Assembly (NCBI RefSeq): GCF_002115745.1
Contig: NZ_JFKB01000008.1
Location: forward strand, 1 to 64,000
DNA: 64,000 nucleotides
Reading direction: 5' to 3'
Source: Thalassospira alkalitolerans
GTDB lineage: Bacteria; Pseudomonadota; Alphaproteobacteria; Rhodospirillales; Thalassospiraceae
The translations under genes and the position numbers were made by a program. Below the pieces are notes generated by a model. It saw only the letters and a list, made by a program, of their open reading frames with translations, was not told where the DNA came from and ran no database searches. Of this stretch, positions 17,967-26,638 are shown in pieces; position 1 is the stretch's first letter, and each line of letters starts with the position of its first letter.

Positions 17967-19097
17967 TTACTGCACCCACGGAATATTATTTAATCCTTCT
18001 ATCCCAAAGAGATATCCACCCTGTTCCGGTTTTCTGGCAAGGCTAAATTGCAAAAAATCAATTCTGTCCCAATCCCGGTCCCCCAACAGCCGTTTATAGA
18101 TTTCCAGATTTTCTGGTGTAACGGCCTGCATCCCAAAGGTTAAATTGTGATGTTTCTTCAACAATTCAACACCTTCACGATAATCTTTGAGCAACACCAT
18201 AACCCACGCACCGGCCAGAAAATGGCCACCATGGGTCATGGTCATCTTTCCATCCCCGACCGCCTGAAGACCGGCGACTGACCAGTTAAGCCCACCAACG
18301 AAGACATCTTTGCCTGCAATCTTTCCGGCCTCTTCAATCGCTTTGATCGCCCCCAGGGCAATATCATCATTGGCCGCCCAGACCGCATCCAGACAGCCGC
18401 CCTTGGCCATCCAGTCCGCCGTCCGGCGATAGGCCTCGTCAAAGGACCAATTAACCACCAGTCGGCGTTGTTCTTGAAGAACCGGAAACTTTGCAAGTGC
18501 TTCGTCAAGTCCGGCCAATCGTTGCAGGGACGCCGGTGTCAAGCTATCCCCGGCAAGCGACAGCAAACAAATCTCGTCGGGCAGGTCTTTGACATTTTTT
18601 TTCAGCAGAGCTGTGATCAAGGACTGAGCGATTTCAAACCCGGCACGTTCATTATCGGGCGTCAGGGTGCCGATCCATTGCGATAATTCATTGCCTGCCC
18701 GACCATATTTAAGCTTCTGCTCGTCGGTCAGGTCATTAAGCAGCATCAGGATCGGAATACCGCGTTCTTGCGCCTCCAGGATAATGCGCGTGCCCTGCTG
18801 ATGTTCATTGACAGCGATAATGTAATCGGGGGGAGGATCCATTGCAAAAACACGGTTGGCATTTTCCGCCATCAATGACCATTCCCGATCACTGTCGAAA
18901 ACTGTCAGTTCGAACCCGAACTGATCCGCCGCCGCCTGCATGGTATCACGCACATCTTTCCAAAATCCGCGATCCCCGTAACCGGGATTGATAAAGGCAA
19001 CATGCGGTTTGGTTTTGCTGTCCGGTTCGGCTGCATTTGCGCCAATTACCGCTGAAAAAAGCAGCGAAAACCAAACAAACCAAATTCCAAGTTTCAA
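17967..19097 (-). CDS. Periplasmic sugar/autoinducer-type binding protein
   Basis: A 376-residue protein of the periplasmic binding protein type 1 fold (Peripla_BP_4, the ribose/LuxP group). A signal peptide runs KLGIWFVWFSLLFSAVIGANA, followed by HVAFINPGYGDRGFWKDV (first strand and ligand loop), an AVNEHQQGTRIILEAQERGIPIL segment and DAVWAANDDIALGAIKAIEEAG, typical of the family. I chose TTG at 19097 because GGGGAAAGG precedes it and it gives a clean signal peptide; the frame extends to an ATG at 19151 with a poor leader. There are no ABC transporter genes nearby; the next gene, 45 bp on, is a membrane diguanylate cyclase. A sensory rather than transport role is inferred. Confidence 0.88.
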   Translation of the reverse strand: MKLGIWFVWFSLLFSAVIGANAAEPDSKTKPHVAFINPGYGDRGFWKDVRDTMQAAADQFGFELTVFDSDREWSLMAENANRVFAMDPPPDYIIAVNEHQQGTRIILEAQERGIPILMLLNDLTDEQKLKYGRAGNELSQWIGTLTPDNERAGFEIAQSLITALLKKNVKDLPDEICLLSLAGDSLTPASLQRLAGLDEALAKFPVLQEQRRLVVNWSFDEAYRRTADWMAKGGCLDAVWAANDDIALGAIKAIEEAGKIAGKDVFVGGLNWSVAGLQAVGDGKMTMTHGGHFLAGAWVMVLLKDYREGVELLKKHHNLTFGMQAVTPENLEIYKRLLGDRDWDRIDFLQFSLARKPEQGGYLFGIEGLNNIPWVQ

Positions 19098-19229
19098 AAA
19101 CCTTTCCCCCAACACCAGACACAGAGTGTTAGGTTGCAGACCATACAACAATCACCTGTTTGCGCTCAGAATGGCCGCAATAGCGAATTATGAGCGAGAG
19201 GTCAAATCAACTCGGACCATACTTAAGAA

Positions 19230-19973
19230 TCAGCAAGCCATACCCGCGTCATCAAAACCCAGCATGACTTCGTGCTGGACCGCGCGGAACAATGCGGTGA
19301 AATCCAGATTAACATAGTCAATCTGCCATTCGACCAACCGGGCAAACAATTCAGCATTCGGAGTATCTATGAAAACCATGGTTTTCAGACCACGGTTTCT
19401 GGCCGCCTGAATTCCGTCGCGGGTTACGTTATCTTCAAGAAATTCGAAAATATGTGCCTGTTCGTGATGGATGGCTTGTTCAAGCGATCCGGCGACGTGA
19501 AGCTGCACATTGCGTTTCAGGTCCGGCGCAATACGGCGTAAGTCATTCCGAATATCCGCCGAGAAAGAACTGACAAAAACATCATCGCCAAACGCAAATG
19601 CGTCAAGCATATCGACAACCTTTTGGGCATTGGCCTGTTTAATCTCGCAATAAATTCCGATACGCCCCTTAAGTCGACGCAAGAAATCGTCAAGCCGTGG
19701 CACCGGTTCACCGGCAAAGGTCGGATCAAACCATGCGCCCGCATCAAGGCGATCGATTTCAGCACTGGTCATACTGGCAATCGTGCCGGTTCCATCGGTT
19801 GTACGATCAACCGTTTCGTCGTGGATGACATACAAGATACCATCCGCAGATTCATGTACATCAAACTCGATGTAATCCGCCCCGGCGGATATGGCACTTT
19901 CCGCACTGGCAAAGGTATTTTCCGGCGCGTTGGTATTATCACCACGGTGATAAACAAGTTGTACAGGTTTCAT
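19230..19973 (-). CDS. ugpQ: Glycerophosphodiester phosphodiesterase (UgpQ type)
   Basis: Hydrolyses glycerophosphodiesters to glycerol-3-phosphate and an alcohol. It has 247 residues, the length of cytoplasmic UgpQ, and no signal peptide. The GDPD signature is present: HRGDNTNAPENTFASAESAI with the catalytic His-Arg and Glu, EFDVHESADGILYVIHDETVDRTT with the metal-binding E-x-D and the second catalytic His, and EIKQ. The ATG at 19973 has an excellent AGGAGG site eight bases upstream, which overrides the longer frame to 20096. It is a single gene here; no ugp transporter is in the window. Confidence 0.95.
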   Translation of the reverse strand: MKPVQLVYHRGDNTNAPENTFASAESAISAGADYIEFDVHESADGILYVIHDETVDRTTDGTGTIASMTSAEIDRLDAGAWFDPTFAGEPVPRLDDFLRRLKGRIGIYCEIKQANAQKVVDMLDAFAFGDDVFVSSFSADIRNDLRRIAPDLKRNVQLHVAGSLEQAIHHEQAHIFEFLEDNVTRDGIQAARNRGLKTMVFIDTPNAELFARLVEWQIDYVNLDFTALFRAVQHEVMLGFDDAGMAC

Positions 19974-20117
19974 CTGGTCCTCCTGCGGCGGGTTAAGCCG
20001 CGAAGAAGGTATGCCAGGCAGCCCGTGATCGACAACCACTGCCCGCAAATTTAACCGTCCTGTTACCTGACTGGGAATTACCCGGTGCAATCGCACATTT
20101 TTAGATTGATGCTTGCA

Positions 20118-20306
20118 TTATTGGGTTTCGCGCAACGCGCGTGCCAGTTCATCGGTCGACATATTCGCCCGGTTCTCTATCCCTTGCTGCTGGGCCAGGT
20201 GATAAAGATCATCGCGCCGCCATTTGTCATAAGGCGGTTCAAATTGTCCGTCCTGTTGAGACGTCCCCGGCGTGCTACCACCGGAAAGTTTCTGAAAGCT
20301 AGCCAC
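20118..20306 (-). CDS. Small protein with a Rho-N-like C-terminal segment
   Basis: A 62-residue protein. The start is GTG at 20304-20306, with a perfect AGGAGG five bases upstream; the longer frame from 20369 has none. Residues ~27-60 (WRRDDLYHLAQQQGIE to MSTDELARALRE) resemble the helix-extension-helix fold shared by Rho N-terminal and SAP-like domains, which often bind nucleic acid. The first 25 residues are serine/glycine-rich and probably flexible. Such small proteins are common in Rhodospirillales but I know no assigned function. It lies between ugpQ and the divergent M24 gene. The domain is a pattern match only. Confidence 0.68.
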   Translation of the reverse strand: MASFQKLSGGSTPGTSQQDGQFEPPYDKWRRDDLYHLAQQQGIENRANMSTDELARALRETQ

Positions 20307-20605
20307 TTTTGCCTCCTGAGGGGATGGTCCTAAGCGGAACAGATACCGGGCAGTTTCAATACCCTTCATGACACTGCCATTACATTTGATGTGGGACCGA
20401 ATGGCCGAATGTCTATGTTTTTCGGCAAATTTTACTAATTTTTCCGGTAAATTTCTGATCTGAAAGGCAAATTTTCTGTAACTGTGAATTCATCATTCAC
20501 AATTTACCAACAAAACATCACCGGATTGTGGTTTTTTCTATTTCCCGGCCGCCGAGTTTGCTAGCGTCATTGGCAAAGCAACAATCACATTCAGGGAACA
20601 TACAA

Positions 20606-21757
20606 ATGGCCTTGCATTTCGAACGTGCCGAACTGGCTGCCCGCCGTGCAAATACGGTTAGCAGGATCGAAGCCGCCGGACTTGATGGATTGCTGATATT
20701 TCGTCAGGAAAGCATGTTCTATCTGACCGGATATGACACATTTGGTTATGTCTTTTTCCAATGCTTGTATCTTGGTTCTGATGGCCGGGTTGCCCTGATC
20801 ACCCGCGCACCGGATCTGCGTCAGGCACAACACACTTCTGATATCGAAGATATCCGCATCTGGGTTGATGGCCCGGATGTCAATCCGGCCCTTCAATTGC
20901 GCGATATGCTGGCCGAATTGGGCTGTGCGGGTAAAAAGCTTGGTGTCGAATACGAGGCCTATGGCCTGACCGCTGCAAATGGCAAAAAACTTGACGCGGC
21001 ATTGGATGGATTTTGCACGTTAAGTGATGCTTCGCGTTTGGTTTCGGAACTGCGCGTGGTCAAAAGCCCCGCCGAGCTTGACTATATCCGAACCGCCGCA
21101 AGCCTTGCCGATGATGCATGGGATGCCGCCCTTGATACCGTCCATGCAGGCGCGTTCGAAGGCGATATTCTGGCTGCGATGCAAGGTACCATTTTCAAAG
21201 GCGGCGGGGATTATCCGGGGAATGAATTCATCATCGGTGCCGGGCGCGATGCCTTGCTGTGCCGTTATTTCACCGGTCGCAAACATCTGGCAGACACAGA
21301 TCAAATCACGCTGGAATGGGCCGGGGCCTATCGCCACTATCACGCAGCAATGATGCGCACCATTCCGGTCGGTACCGCAACACCACGGCATGTTGAAATG
21401 CACAAGGTCGCGGTTGACGCCATGGCCGCCTGCCGCGATGCCCTTAAACCCGGCGTACCTATCGGCGATGTATTCGATGCCTATGCCCGAGTTTGCGATA
21501 CCGCCGGTATGAAAGCCCACCGCCTAAATGCATGCGGATATTCAATGGGCACGACCTTTGCCCCGAACTGGATGGATTGGCCGATGTTTTATCACGCCAA
21601 TCCGGTCATCGCAGAACCCGGCATGGTATTCTTCCTGCATATGATCCTGATGGACAGCGACAGCGGCACCGCCATGTGCCCCGGCCATTCGGTTATCGTT
21701 ACCGAAACCGGCAATGACGCGGTATCACGCCATCAGCTTGATCTAGTCACCCGCTAA
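20606..21757 (+). CDS. M24-fold (aminopeptidase P/creatinase-like) hydrolase
   Basis: A 383-residue protein of the pita-bread fold: an N-terminal creatinase-type domain (DGLLIFRQESMFYLTGYDTFGY) and a C-terminal M24 domain. The usual five metal ligands (D, D, H, E, E) are mostly replaced. The first Asp region reads ITLEWAG, the second site HAAM, the His site GYSMG, the first Glu site FFLHM, and only the last (VTETG) retains Glu. This suits a metal-free member, as creatinase is, rather than an Xaa-Pro peptidase. The ATG at 20606 is preceded by AGGGA; an earlier in-frame ATG at 20528 is not. It has its own terminator. The substrate is unknown; a small N-methyl or amide compound is a reasonable guess. 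Confidence 0.88.
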   Translation: MALHFERAELAARRANTVSRIEAAGLDGLLIFRQESMFYLTGYDTFGYVFFQCLYLGSDGRVALITRAPDLRQAQHTSDIEDIRIWVDGPDVNPALQLRDMLAELGCAGKKLGVEYEAYGLTAANGKKLDAALDGFCTLSDASRLVSELRVVKSPAELDYIRTAASLADDAWDAALDTVHAGAFEGDILAAMQGTIFKGGGDYPGNEFIIGAGRDALLCRYFTGRKHLADTDQITLEWAGAYRHYHAAMMRTIPVGTATPRHVEMHKVAVDAMAACRDALKPGVPIGDVFDAYARVCDTAGMKAHRLNACGYSMGTTFAPNWMDWPMFYHANPVIAEPGMVFFLHMILMDSDSGTAMCPGHSVIVTETGNDAVSRHQLDLVTR

Positions 21758-21792
21758 GGTCCGGACCAAGGGCAGACTGACATTTCGCAATC

Positions 21793-21829
21793 AAAAGGGG
21801 CGCGCATCATTACGTTGCGCGCCCCTTTT
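21793..21829. terminator. Bidirectional terminator
   Basis: A perfect 13-bp stem (21793-21805 with 21817-21829) with A- and T-runs on the outside. It serves the convergent M24 and hybrid-kinase genes. Confidence 0.95.
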
Positions 21830-21844
21830 AATTTGAATTTTGTC

Positions 21845-24361
21845 TTAGTCCTGAAGTGCGCGTCGCATCGCATCGGTCGTGTCCGCGGCCAGACGATCCA
21901 GATCGGCAATTCTGTCTTGGATCGTATCGGTAAAATCACCATCATAAAGTTCCAGCACACGTGCCTCTGCCGCCAGTTTCGCCGCAGCAAGGTTCGATGC
22001 CATCCCCTTGATCGTATGTGCAGCACGGCACAAACTGTCACGGTCGGCCTGCTTGATCGCCGTAACAATCCTGTCGCGTTCTTCCTGATAAGAAGGCGCA
22101 AGCATTTCAACCAGAAGCGCCATCTGATCCACACCAAGTGCGGTGATCATGTCTTTAAAACGTGCCTTATCAATTAAATCCATTTCATGCTCATGCGGGA
22201 TGCTCGCTTCGCTGGCCTGATCCAGGCGGGAATATTCTGTGACCTTTACAACCTTATCACGTTCAGACGTGATCGCATATTCCAGTGGCGTGTGTTTTTT
22301 TGGGGTCGATGATGGCGCTGTATCCGCCTCAGGGTTCGAACCGGGCAAATCCACTGCGACATCAGGTGAATACAAAGCTGGCCGACAGGCACTGTTGCGG
22401 CTTCGCAGGAACCGCAACAACATTCCATAAAGACGCCGCTCTTCAACCGGCTTGGTCATAACCTCGTCCATACCGGCTGCCAGAAAATCGCGATGCCGAT
22501 CCCCGAATGCGTCGGCTGTCACGCATATGATCGGAACACGCCCGCCTTGATTGACACGTTCAAGTTCCCGGATATGTCGCGTCGCCCCCTCGCCATCCAA
22601 TATAGGCATATGCGCATCCATCAGGATGGCGTCATAAACCCCATTCCGAAACGCAAGCACAGCTTCGCGGCCATTGGGGACAATATCAACAACAAGACCG
22701 TGCCGTTGCAACAACCCGCGGATCACGGTGGCATTGATCTCGTTATCCTCGGCGACAAGGATACGGCTGCCCGCCAGAACGCTATCACCACTTGTTTCAC
22801 GGCCGTGCACACCCGCTGTATCCGGATGAAGTTCGGGTTCATGTGTTTCAAATGGCAACCACAGATCAAAACGTGTCCCGTGCCCGACCACACTTTCGAC
22901 AGTCATGAAACCACCCATCAGCTCTGTCAGGCTGCGTGCAATCGAAAGCCCTAGTCCCGTCCCGCCATATTGACGCGTGGTCGAATTGTCAGCCTGACTA
23001 AAGGGGGCAAAAATCTGTTCCTGGCGATCCTTCGGGATTCCGATCCCGGTATCGATCACGGCAAAATGGTAGACTTCTTCGTCCTCTACCAGATGGCGTA
23101 TACGTTCCGGCGTATGTTCTGCCAACGTTGCTTCAAGGCGAACTGTCCCTGTTCGGGTGAACTTCACGGCATTTGATAACAAATTCCACAGGATCTGTCG
23201 GAAACGGACTTCATCACCCACAAACATGCGCTTGGTCAGCGGTGCATCCTCGCACAGAAGCACGATATTCTTTTCTGCGGCTATATCCGAAACCGCCCGG
23301 AAAAGATCATACGTAATGTCAGATGGATGAAACTCGCGTTTTTCCAACTCAATCCGCCCGGCTTCGATCTTGCTCATATCCAGAATGTCATTCAAAAGCG
23401 CCATCAGCGCCCTGCCCGATGACATGATTGCGCCGACCCGTTCCTTTTGCGCATCGTCAAGCTGGCTTTCTTGCAACAGCTGGGCCATGCCCAAAACCCC
23501 GTTCAACGGCGTTCTGATTTCGTGGCTCATCGTTGCAAGGAATTCACTTTTGGCCGAACTCGCCTGAAAAGAATGGCGATAATGGCGGCGTAATTCCAAA
23601 AGCATAAAGGCCAGCGCACAGCTGTAACTGATCAGGCGCGACGGGATAATAAACCGCGACACCATTTCGGCATGTTCTGGCGCAAATATGAAAAAGGCCA
23701 GATGATTGAAACACCCAACCAACAATGCGAAACAAAGCAGCGCCTCGGACAGGGTAAACCGATACTGGCAGCGCACCAAATAGCCCGCAGCACTGGCAAA
23801 TATCATCACTGTGGTCGGGAAAAGGATCATGGTGCGGACATTCTGAAACGCCCAGCCGACATCACTTGTCAGCACAGGTACCAGCCAGACCATCAATGCC
23901 TGAACAACAATCCCCGCAGCAATCAGAATTGTTGCCGTCCCCACAACCGGATCAATACCCAATTGATTTTCGGCCTTATTGGCCACATGCCAGCTCAGAG
24001 CAATAAACGAAAATGAACACAGCCGCAGAACCAGGATCAAAAGCCCGGTAAAAGTCCCCAAGGCCTGTTCCACCCCCAGCAAGGTGCGCACTTCGACAAG
24101 CCTGGGAACACCAAAAAGGTCGCTAAGCAAAAGCAACCCCATGGCAACCGCGATAAAAAGGATTTGCTTGCGCTTGGTGATGTCAAAAACAATCCAGCCC
24201 AGGCACATCGACAACAGGGCAATAAATTCGACAACAACAAGAACCGAAATGGTAATCGTCGCGACAAGATCATCCCCAAGGGTCGTGAAAAACAGAAATG
24301 TCAGACCAATGGTACAGAAGGCAATAAACGCGATACCGGCAAGGTTCAGTATCTTGGGCAT
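21845..24361 (-). CDS. Hybrid sensor histidine kinase with receiver and HPt domains
   Basis: 838 residues, a whole phosphorelay in one chain. Seven or eight hydrophobic helices fill residues 1-258 (MASE-like membrane sensor). The HisKA H-box is MSHEIRTPLNG, with phospho-His at 280. The HATPase follows with NLLSNAVKF (N-box), DTGIGI and GGTGLGLSI. The receiver starts at 533 (AEDNEIN), with phospho-Asp at 582 in LMDAHMPILDG and Lys at 637. The HPt domain has phospho-His at 782 in AAHTIKGMASNLAA. The architecture is ArcB/BarA-like but the input domain differs. No response regulator is adjacent; the LuxO-like regulator 2.3 kb away is a possible but unproven partner. The signal is unknown. Confidence 0.96.
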   Translation of the reverse strand: MPKILNLAGIAFIAFCTIGLTFLFFTTLGDDLVATITISVLVVVEFIALLSMCLGWIVFDITKRKQILFIAVAMGLLLLSDLFGVPRLVEVRTLLGVEQALGTFTGLLILVLRLCSFSFIALSWHVANKAENQLGIDPVVGTATILIAAGIVVQALMVWLVPVLTSDVGWAFQNVRTMILFPTTVMIFASAAGYLVRCQYRFTLSEALLCFALLVGCFNHLAFFIFAPEHAEMVSRFIIPSRLISYSCALAFMLLELRRHYRHSFQASSAKSEFLATMSHEIRTPLNGVLGMAQLLQESQLDDAQKERVGAIMSSGRALMALLNDILDMSKIEAGRIELEKREFHPSDITYDLFRAVSDIAAEKNIVLLCEDAPLTKRMFVGDEVRFRQILWNLLSNAVKFTRTGTVRLEATLAEHTPERIRHLVEDEEVYHFAVIDTGIGIPKDRQEQIFAPFSQADNSTTRQYGGTGLGLSIARSLTELMGGFMTVESVVGHGTRFDLWLPFETHEPELHPDTAGVHGRETSGDSVLAGSRILVAEDNEINATVIRGLLQRHGLVVDIVPNGREAVLAFRNGVYDAILMDAHMPILDGEGATRHIRELERVNQGGRVPIICVTADAFGDRHRDFLAAGMDEVMTKPVEERRLYGMLLRFLRSRNSACRPALYSPDVAVDLPGSNPEADTAPSSTPKKHTPLEYAITSERDKVVKVTEYSRLDQASEASIPHEHEMDLIDKARFKDMITALGVDQMALLVEMLAPSYQEERDRIVTAIKQADRDSLCRAAHTIKGMASNLAAAKLAAEARVLELYDGDFTDTIQDRIADLDRLAADTTDAMRRALQD

Positions 24362-24459
24362 ATTTGCTTCGACCCCGGTTTTGGTCTTTTTTGACCGTTA
24401 CTTTTTTGACGGCTGTTAACCTGCCATCACGGCATGGGACAATCATCCCGATGCCCCGG

Positions 24460-25341
24460 TCAGTTTTTTACCGATAGTTGCGCCATAATGTCATTGGCCC
24501 ATTGCAGCGTATCATCATCCATTGATTGCATATGCTGGTACTTATCAAACTGTTGCGCAATCAATTCAAGCCGGTCGTTAAACACCGGGGGGCGATCAAG
24601 ATCAAGCAAACGATCTGCCAGCGGATCAAATACAGCGTTTTGGAATTCAAGCGACAGACTGATCCTTGGTTCCCGGGCAAAGGCACTTGCCCGCCCGCCC
24701 CAATGATACAAATCCTGTCGCCATCCCATCACGGTTCCCGGCCGGGCAGGCAACGCACGCACGTCTTGCAAAACAACGTCTTCCGGTTTCATAACTTTTT
24801 GAAAGTAACACCTTTCAAATGAATGCGGCAATACGTACATGCAACCGTTATCCGGGCTCGCAATCCCCAGCGGCACCCAAAGTGACAGGCTGATCAGCAT
24901 ATCTTCGCCAATCACGCTTTCGCCCTGATAATCACGATGCGGCGGCCACCCCCGCCCGTCCTTAGCCGGGTCCACATGCCAAGCCCAGAAATGCGGCAAA
25001 AGCTTTACCCGATCGCCAAGAAAATGATGCAAAAGCGGCCGAAGCCGCATGAACACCTGCCATGCTTCGTCATAAAGATAAATCATCGCCGGCGGCAATC
25101 CATGGCCGACCAGCGTTTCAATCCCGGCACGCAACCGGGCAAGATGATCGATTGGCAAAAGATCATCGATCAGGAAATAACCATCCTGCCAGAACCGGTC
25201 AGAATGCGCCGATCCGTCAAATTCCCCGTTTTCCGCACCAACCGGCGCCACATCACGTACCCCGTCATCATCGGCGATGGTCAATTGCGGATTGATCGAA
25301 AGCCAGCTTTCACGATCGCAGGCCTGAAGTGCAGTCATCAT
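24460..25341 (-). CDS. Phytanoyl-CoA dioxygenase family protein
   Basis: A 293-residue Fe(II)/2-oxoglutarate-dependent oxygenase. The iron triad is visible: H135 and D137 in PPHRDYQG, and H213 in LYHWGG. The R226-region SFAREPRISLSLEF holds the Arg likely to bind 2-oxoglutarate. In between, SLWVPLGIASPDNGCMYVLPHS matches the PhyH barrel (residues that build the active-site wall). There is no signal peptide. Family members hydroxylate lipids, alkaloids, ectoine or halogenated compounds, so the substrate cannot be set. The gene is alone, minus strand, between the hybrid kinase and the divergent cobC. Confidence 0.9.
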   Translation of the reverse strand: MMTALQACDRESWLSINPQLTIADDDGVRDVAPVGAENGEFDGSAHSDRFWQDGYFLIDDLLPIDHLARLRAGIETLVGHGLPPAMIYLYDEAWQVFMRLRPLLHHFLGDRVKLLPHFWAWHVDPAKDGRGWPPHRDYQGESVIGEDMLISLSLWVPLGIASPDNGCMYVLPHSFERCYFQKVMKPEDVVLQDVRALPARPGTVMGWRQDLYHWGGRASAFAREPRISLSLEFQNAVFDPLADRLLDLDRPPVFNDRLELIAQQFDKYQHMQSMDDDTLQWANDIMAQLSVKN

Positions 25342-25535
25342 GACAGAAAATCCAAATCAGCATTTCGCGGACGATACGAAGTCGCCCGCACCGACGCAAG
25401 TCCGACTTGCGCCCCGCCCGGTCACGCGTTACCCAGATAACATTCTGATTTAAAGATACGCATCACCATTTCCTGTTTCGGAACCCGGAATAATGGCATC
25501 CTCGACACGGGAACCGCTGAGCCAAAGGCAAAGAC

Positions 25536-26627
25536 ATGATTGTTCGATCCCCTTCTCTTGGCGTGGCCCCATCGCGGGGCAGCCCCCCATCCCATGGCGG
25601 CGCAATTGACAGGGCGGCTAAAAATTACGGCATTCCCGCCAGTGACTGGCTGGATCTGTCAACCGGGATCAATGCCACCGCATGGCCGGTTCCGACGATT
25701 GACCTCATACATTGGCAACGCCTTCCACTGGCAAGCGAATTGCGCGAATTGAAACAGGCCGCAGCCGACTATTACGCCATCCCCAACCCCGACCGGATTG
25801 TCTGCGCACCGGGGACACAGGCATTGATCCAGACAATCCCGTTCTGGTTTGCAGATCAGGGAATGAAGGCCAAGGCCCATATCATCGGGCCGACATATGC
25901 CGAACATGCGATTGGCTGGCAACGGGCCGGGTTCGTGACCGATATTATTGCCACCACCCCCGAAACCCGCACACAACGCATCGCCGATATCCTGCAATCC
26001 CCGGGCGGAACCAATGACATCGTCATACTGGTTAACCCCAACAATCCCGATGGTGGGGTGATTGACAGTGCGGATCTGATCAAGATGGCCCAAATGGCCG
26101 GACACCACGATAAATGGTTATTGATCGACGAAGCTTTCATGGATTGCGATCCAACGCACAGCCTTTGCCCGGCGTCCGATACCCTGGACCGGCTGATCAT
26201 CTTGCGGTCGCTGGGTAAATTTTTTGGGCTGGCCGGGCTGCGATTGGGCTGTGCCGTCATGGCCCCGGCGCTTGCCGCCAATCTGGAAGACCGCATCGGA
26301 CCATGGGCCATCGCCGGGCCGACATTAAAGGTCGCGCAGGCAGCGTTTAACGACCGGAAATGGCAATCAGATATGCGTAAAAGCCTTGCCCATGATGGCG
26401 CCCGCCTTGATGCCATGATCGCCGCCAATTGCGATCTGGCCTTGATTGGCAGCACGGCGCTATTTCGGCTATATCACGGAAAGAATGCCGCCAAACTGGC
26501 CAACCACCTTGGATTGCGGGGCATTCTGGTGCGCCTGTTTGACGAAGACAAGGATCGCATCCGCTTTGGATTGCCCGGCATCGAAAACGACTGGCTGCGT
26601 TTGCAAAAGGCCCTTGCTGACTTTTAA
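25536..26627 (+). CDS. cobC: Threonine-phosphate decarboxylase (CobC/CobD type)
   Basis: A PLP enzyme that makes (R)-1-amino-2-propanol phosphate for the cobalamin nucleotide loop. It has 363 residues. The LDLSTGINATAWP N-terminal signature is specific to the CobC group of fold-type I aminotransferase relatives. VNPNNPDGG, LLIDEAFMD (Asp pairing with the pyridine N) and RSLGKFFGLAGLRLG with Schiff-base Lys at 228 complete the site. AAAGG lies before the ATG. No other cob gene is nearby and I found no cobalamin riboswitch upstream, so it appears isolated from its pathway in this window. Confidence 0.93.
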   Translation: MIVRSPSLGVAPSRGSPPSHGGAIDRAAKNYGIPASDWLDLSTGINATAWPVPTIDLIHWQRLPLASELRELKQAAADYYAIPNPDRIVCAPGTQALIQTIPFWFADQGMKAKAHIIGPTYAEHAIGWQRAGFVTDIIATTPETRTQRIADILQSPGGTNDIVILVNPNNPDGGVIDSADLIKMAQMAGHHDKWLLIDEAFMDCDPTHSLCPASDTLDRLIILRSLGKFFGLAGLRLGCAVMAPALAANLEDRIGPWAIAGPTLKVAQAAFNDRKWQSDMRKSLAHDGARLDAMIAANCDLALIGSTALFRLYHGKNAAKLANHLGLRGILVRLFDEDKDRIRFGLPGIENDWLRLQKALADF

Positions 26628-26638
26628 CCGCAGGCGGG

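Noticed and set aside
25342..25535. Cobalamin riboswitch before cobC
   Set aside because: No B12-box (GCCACTG-like) or the expected length of structured leader was seen.
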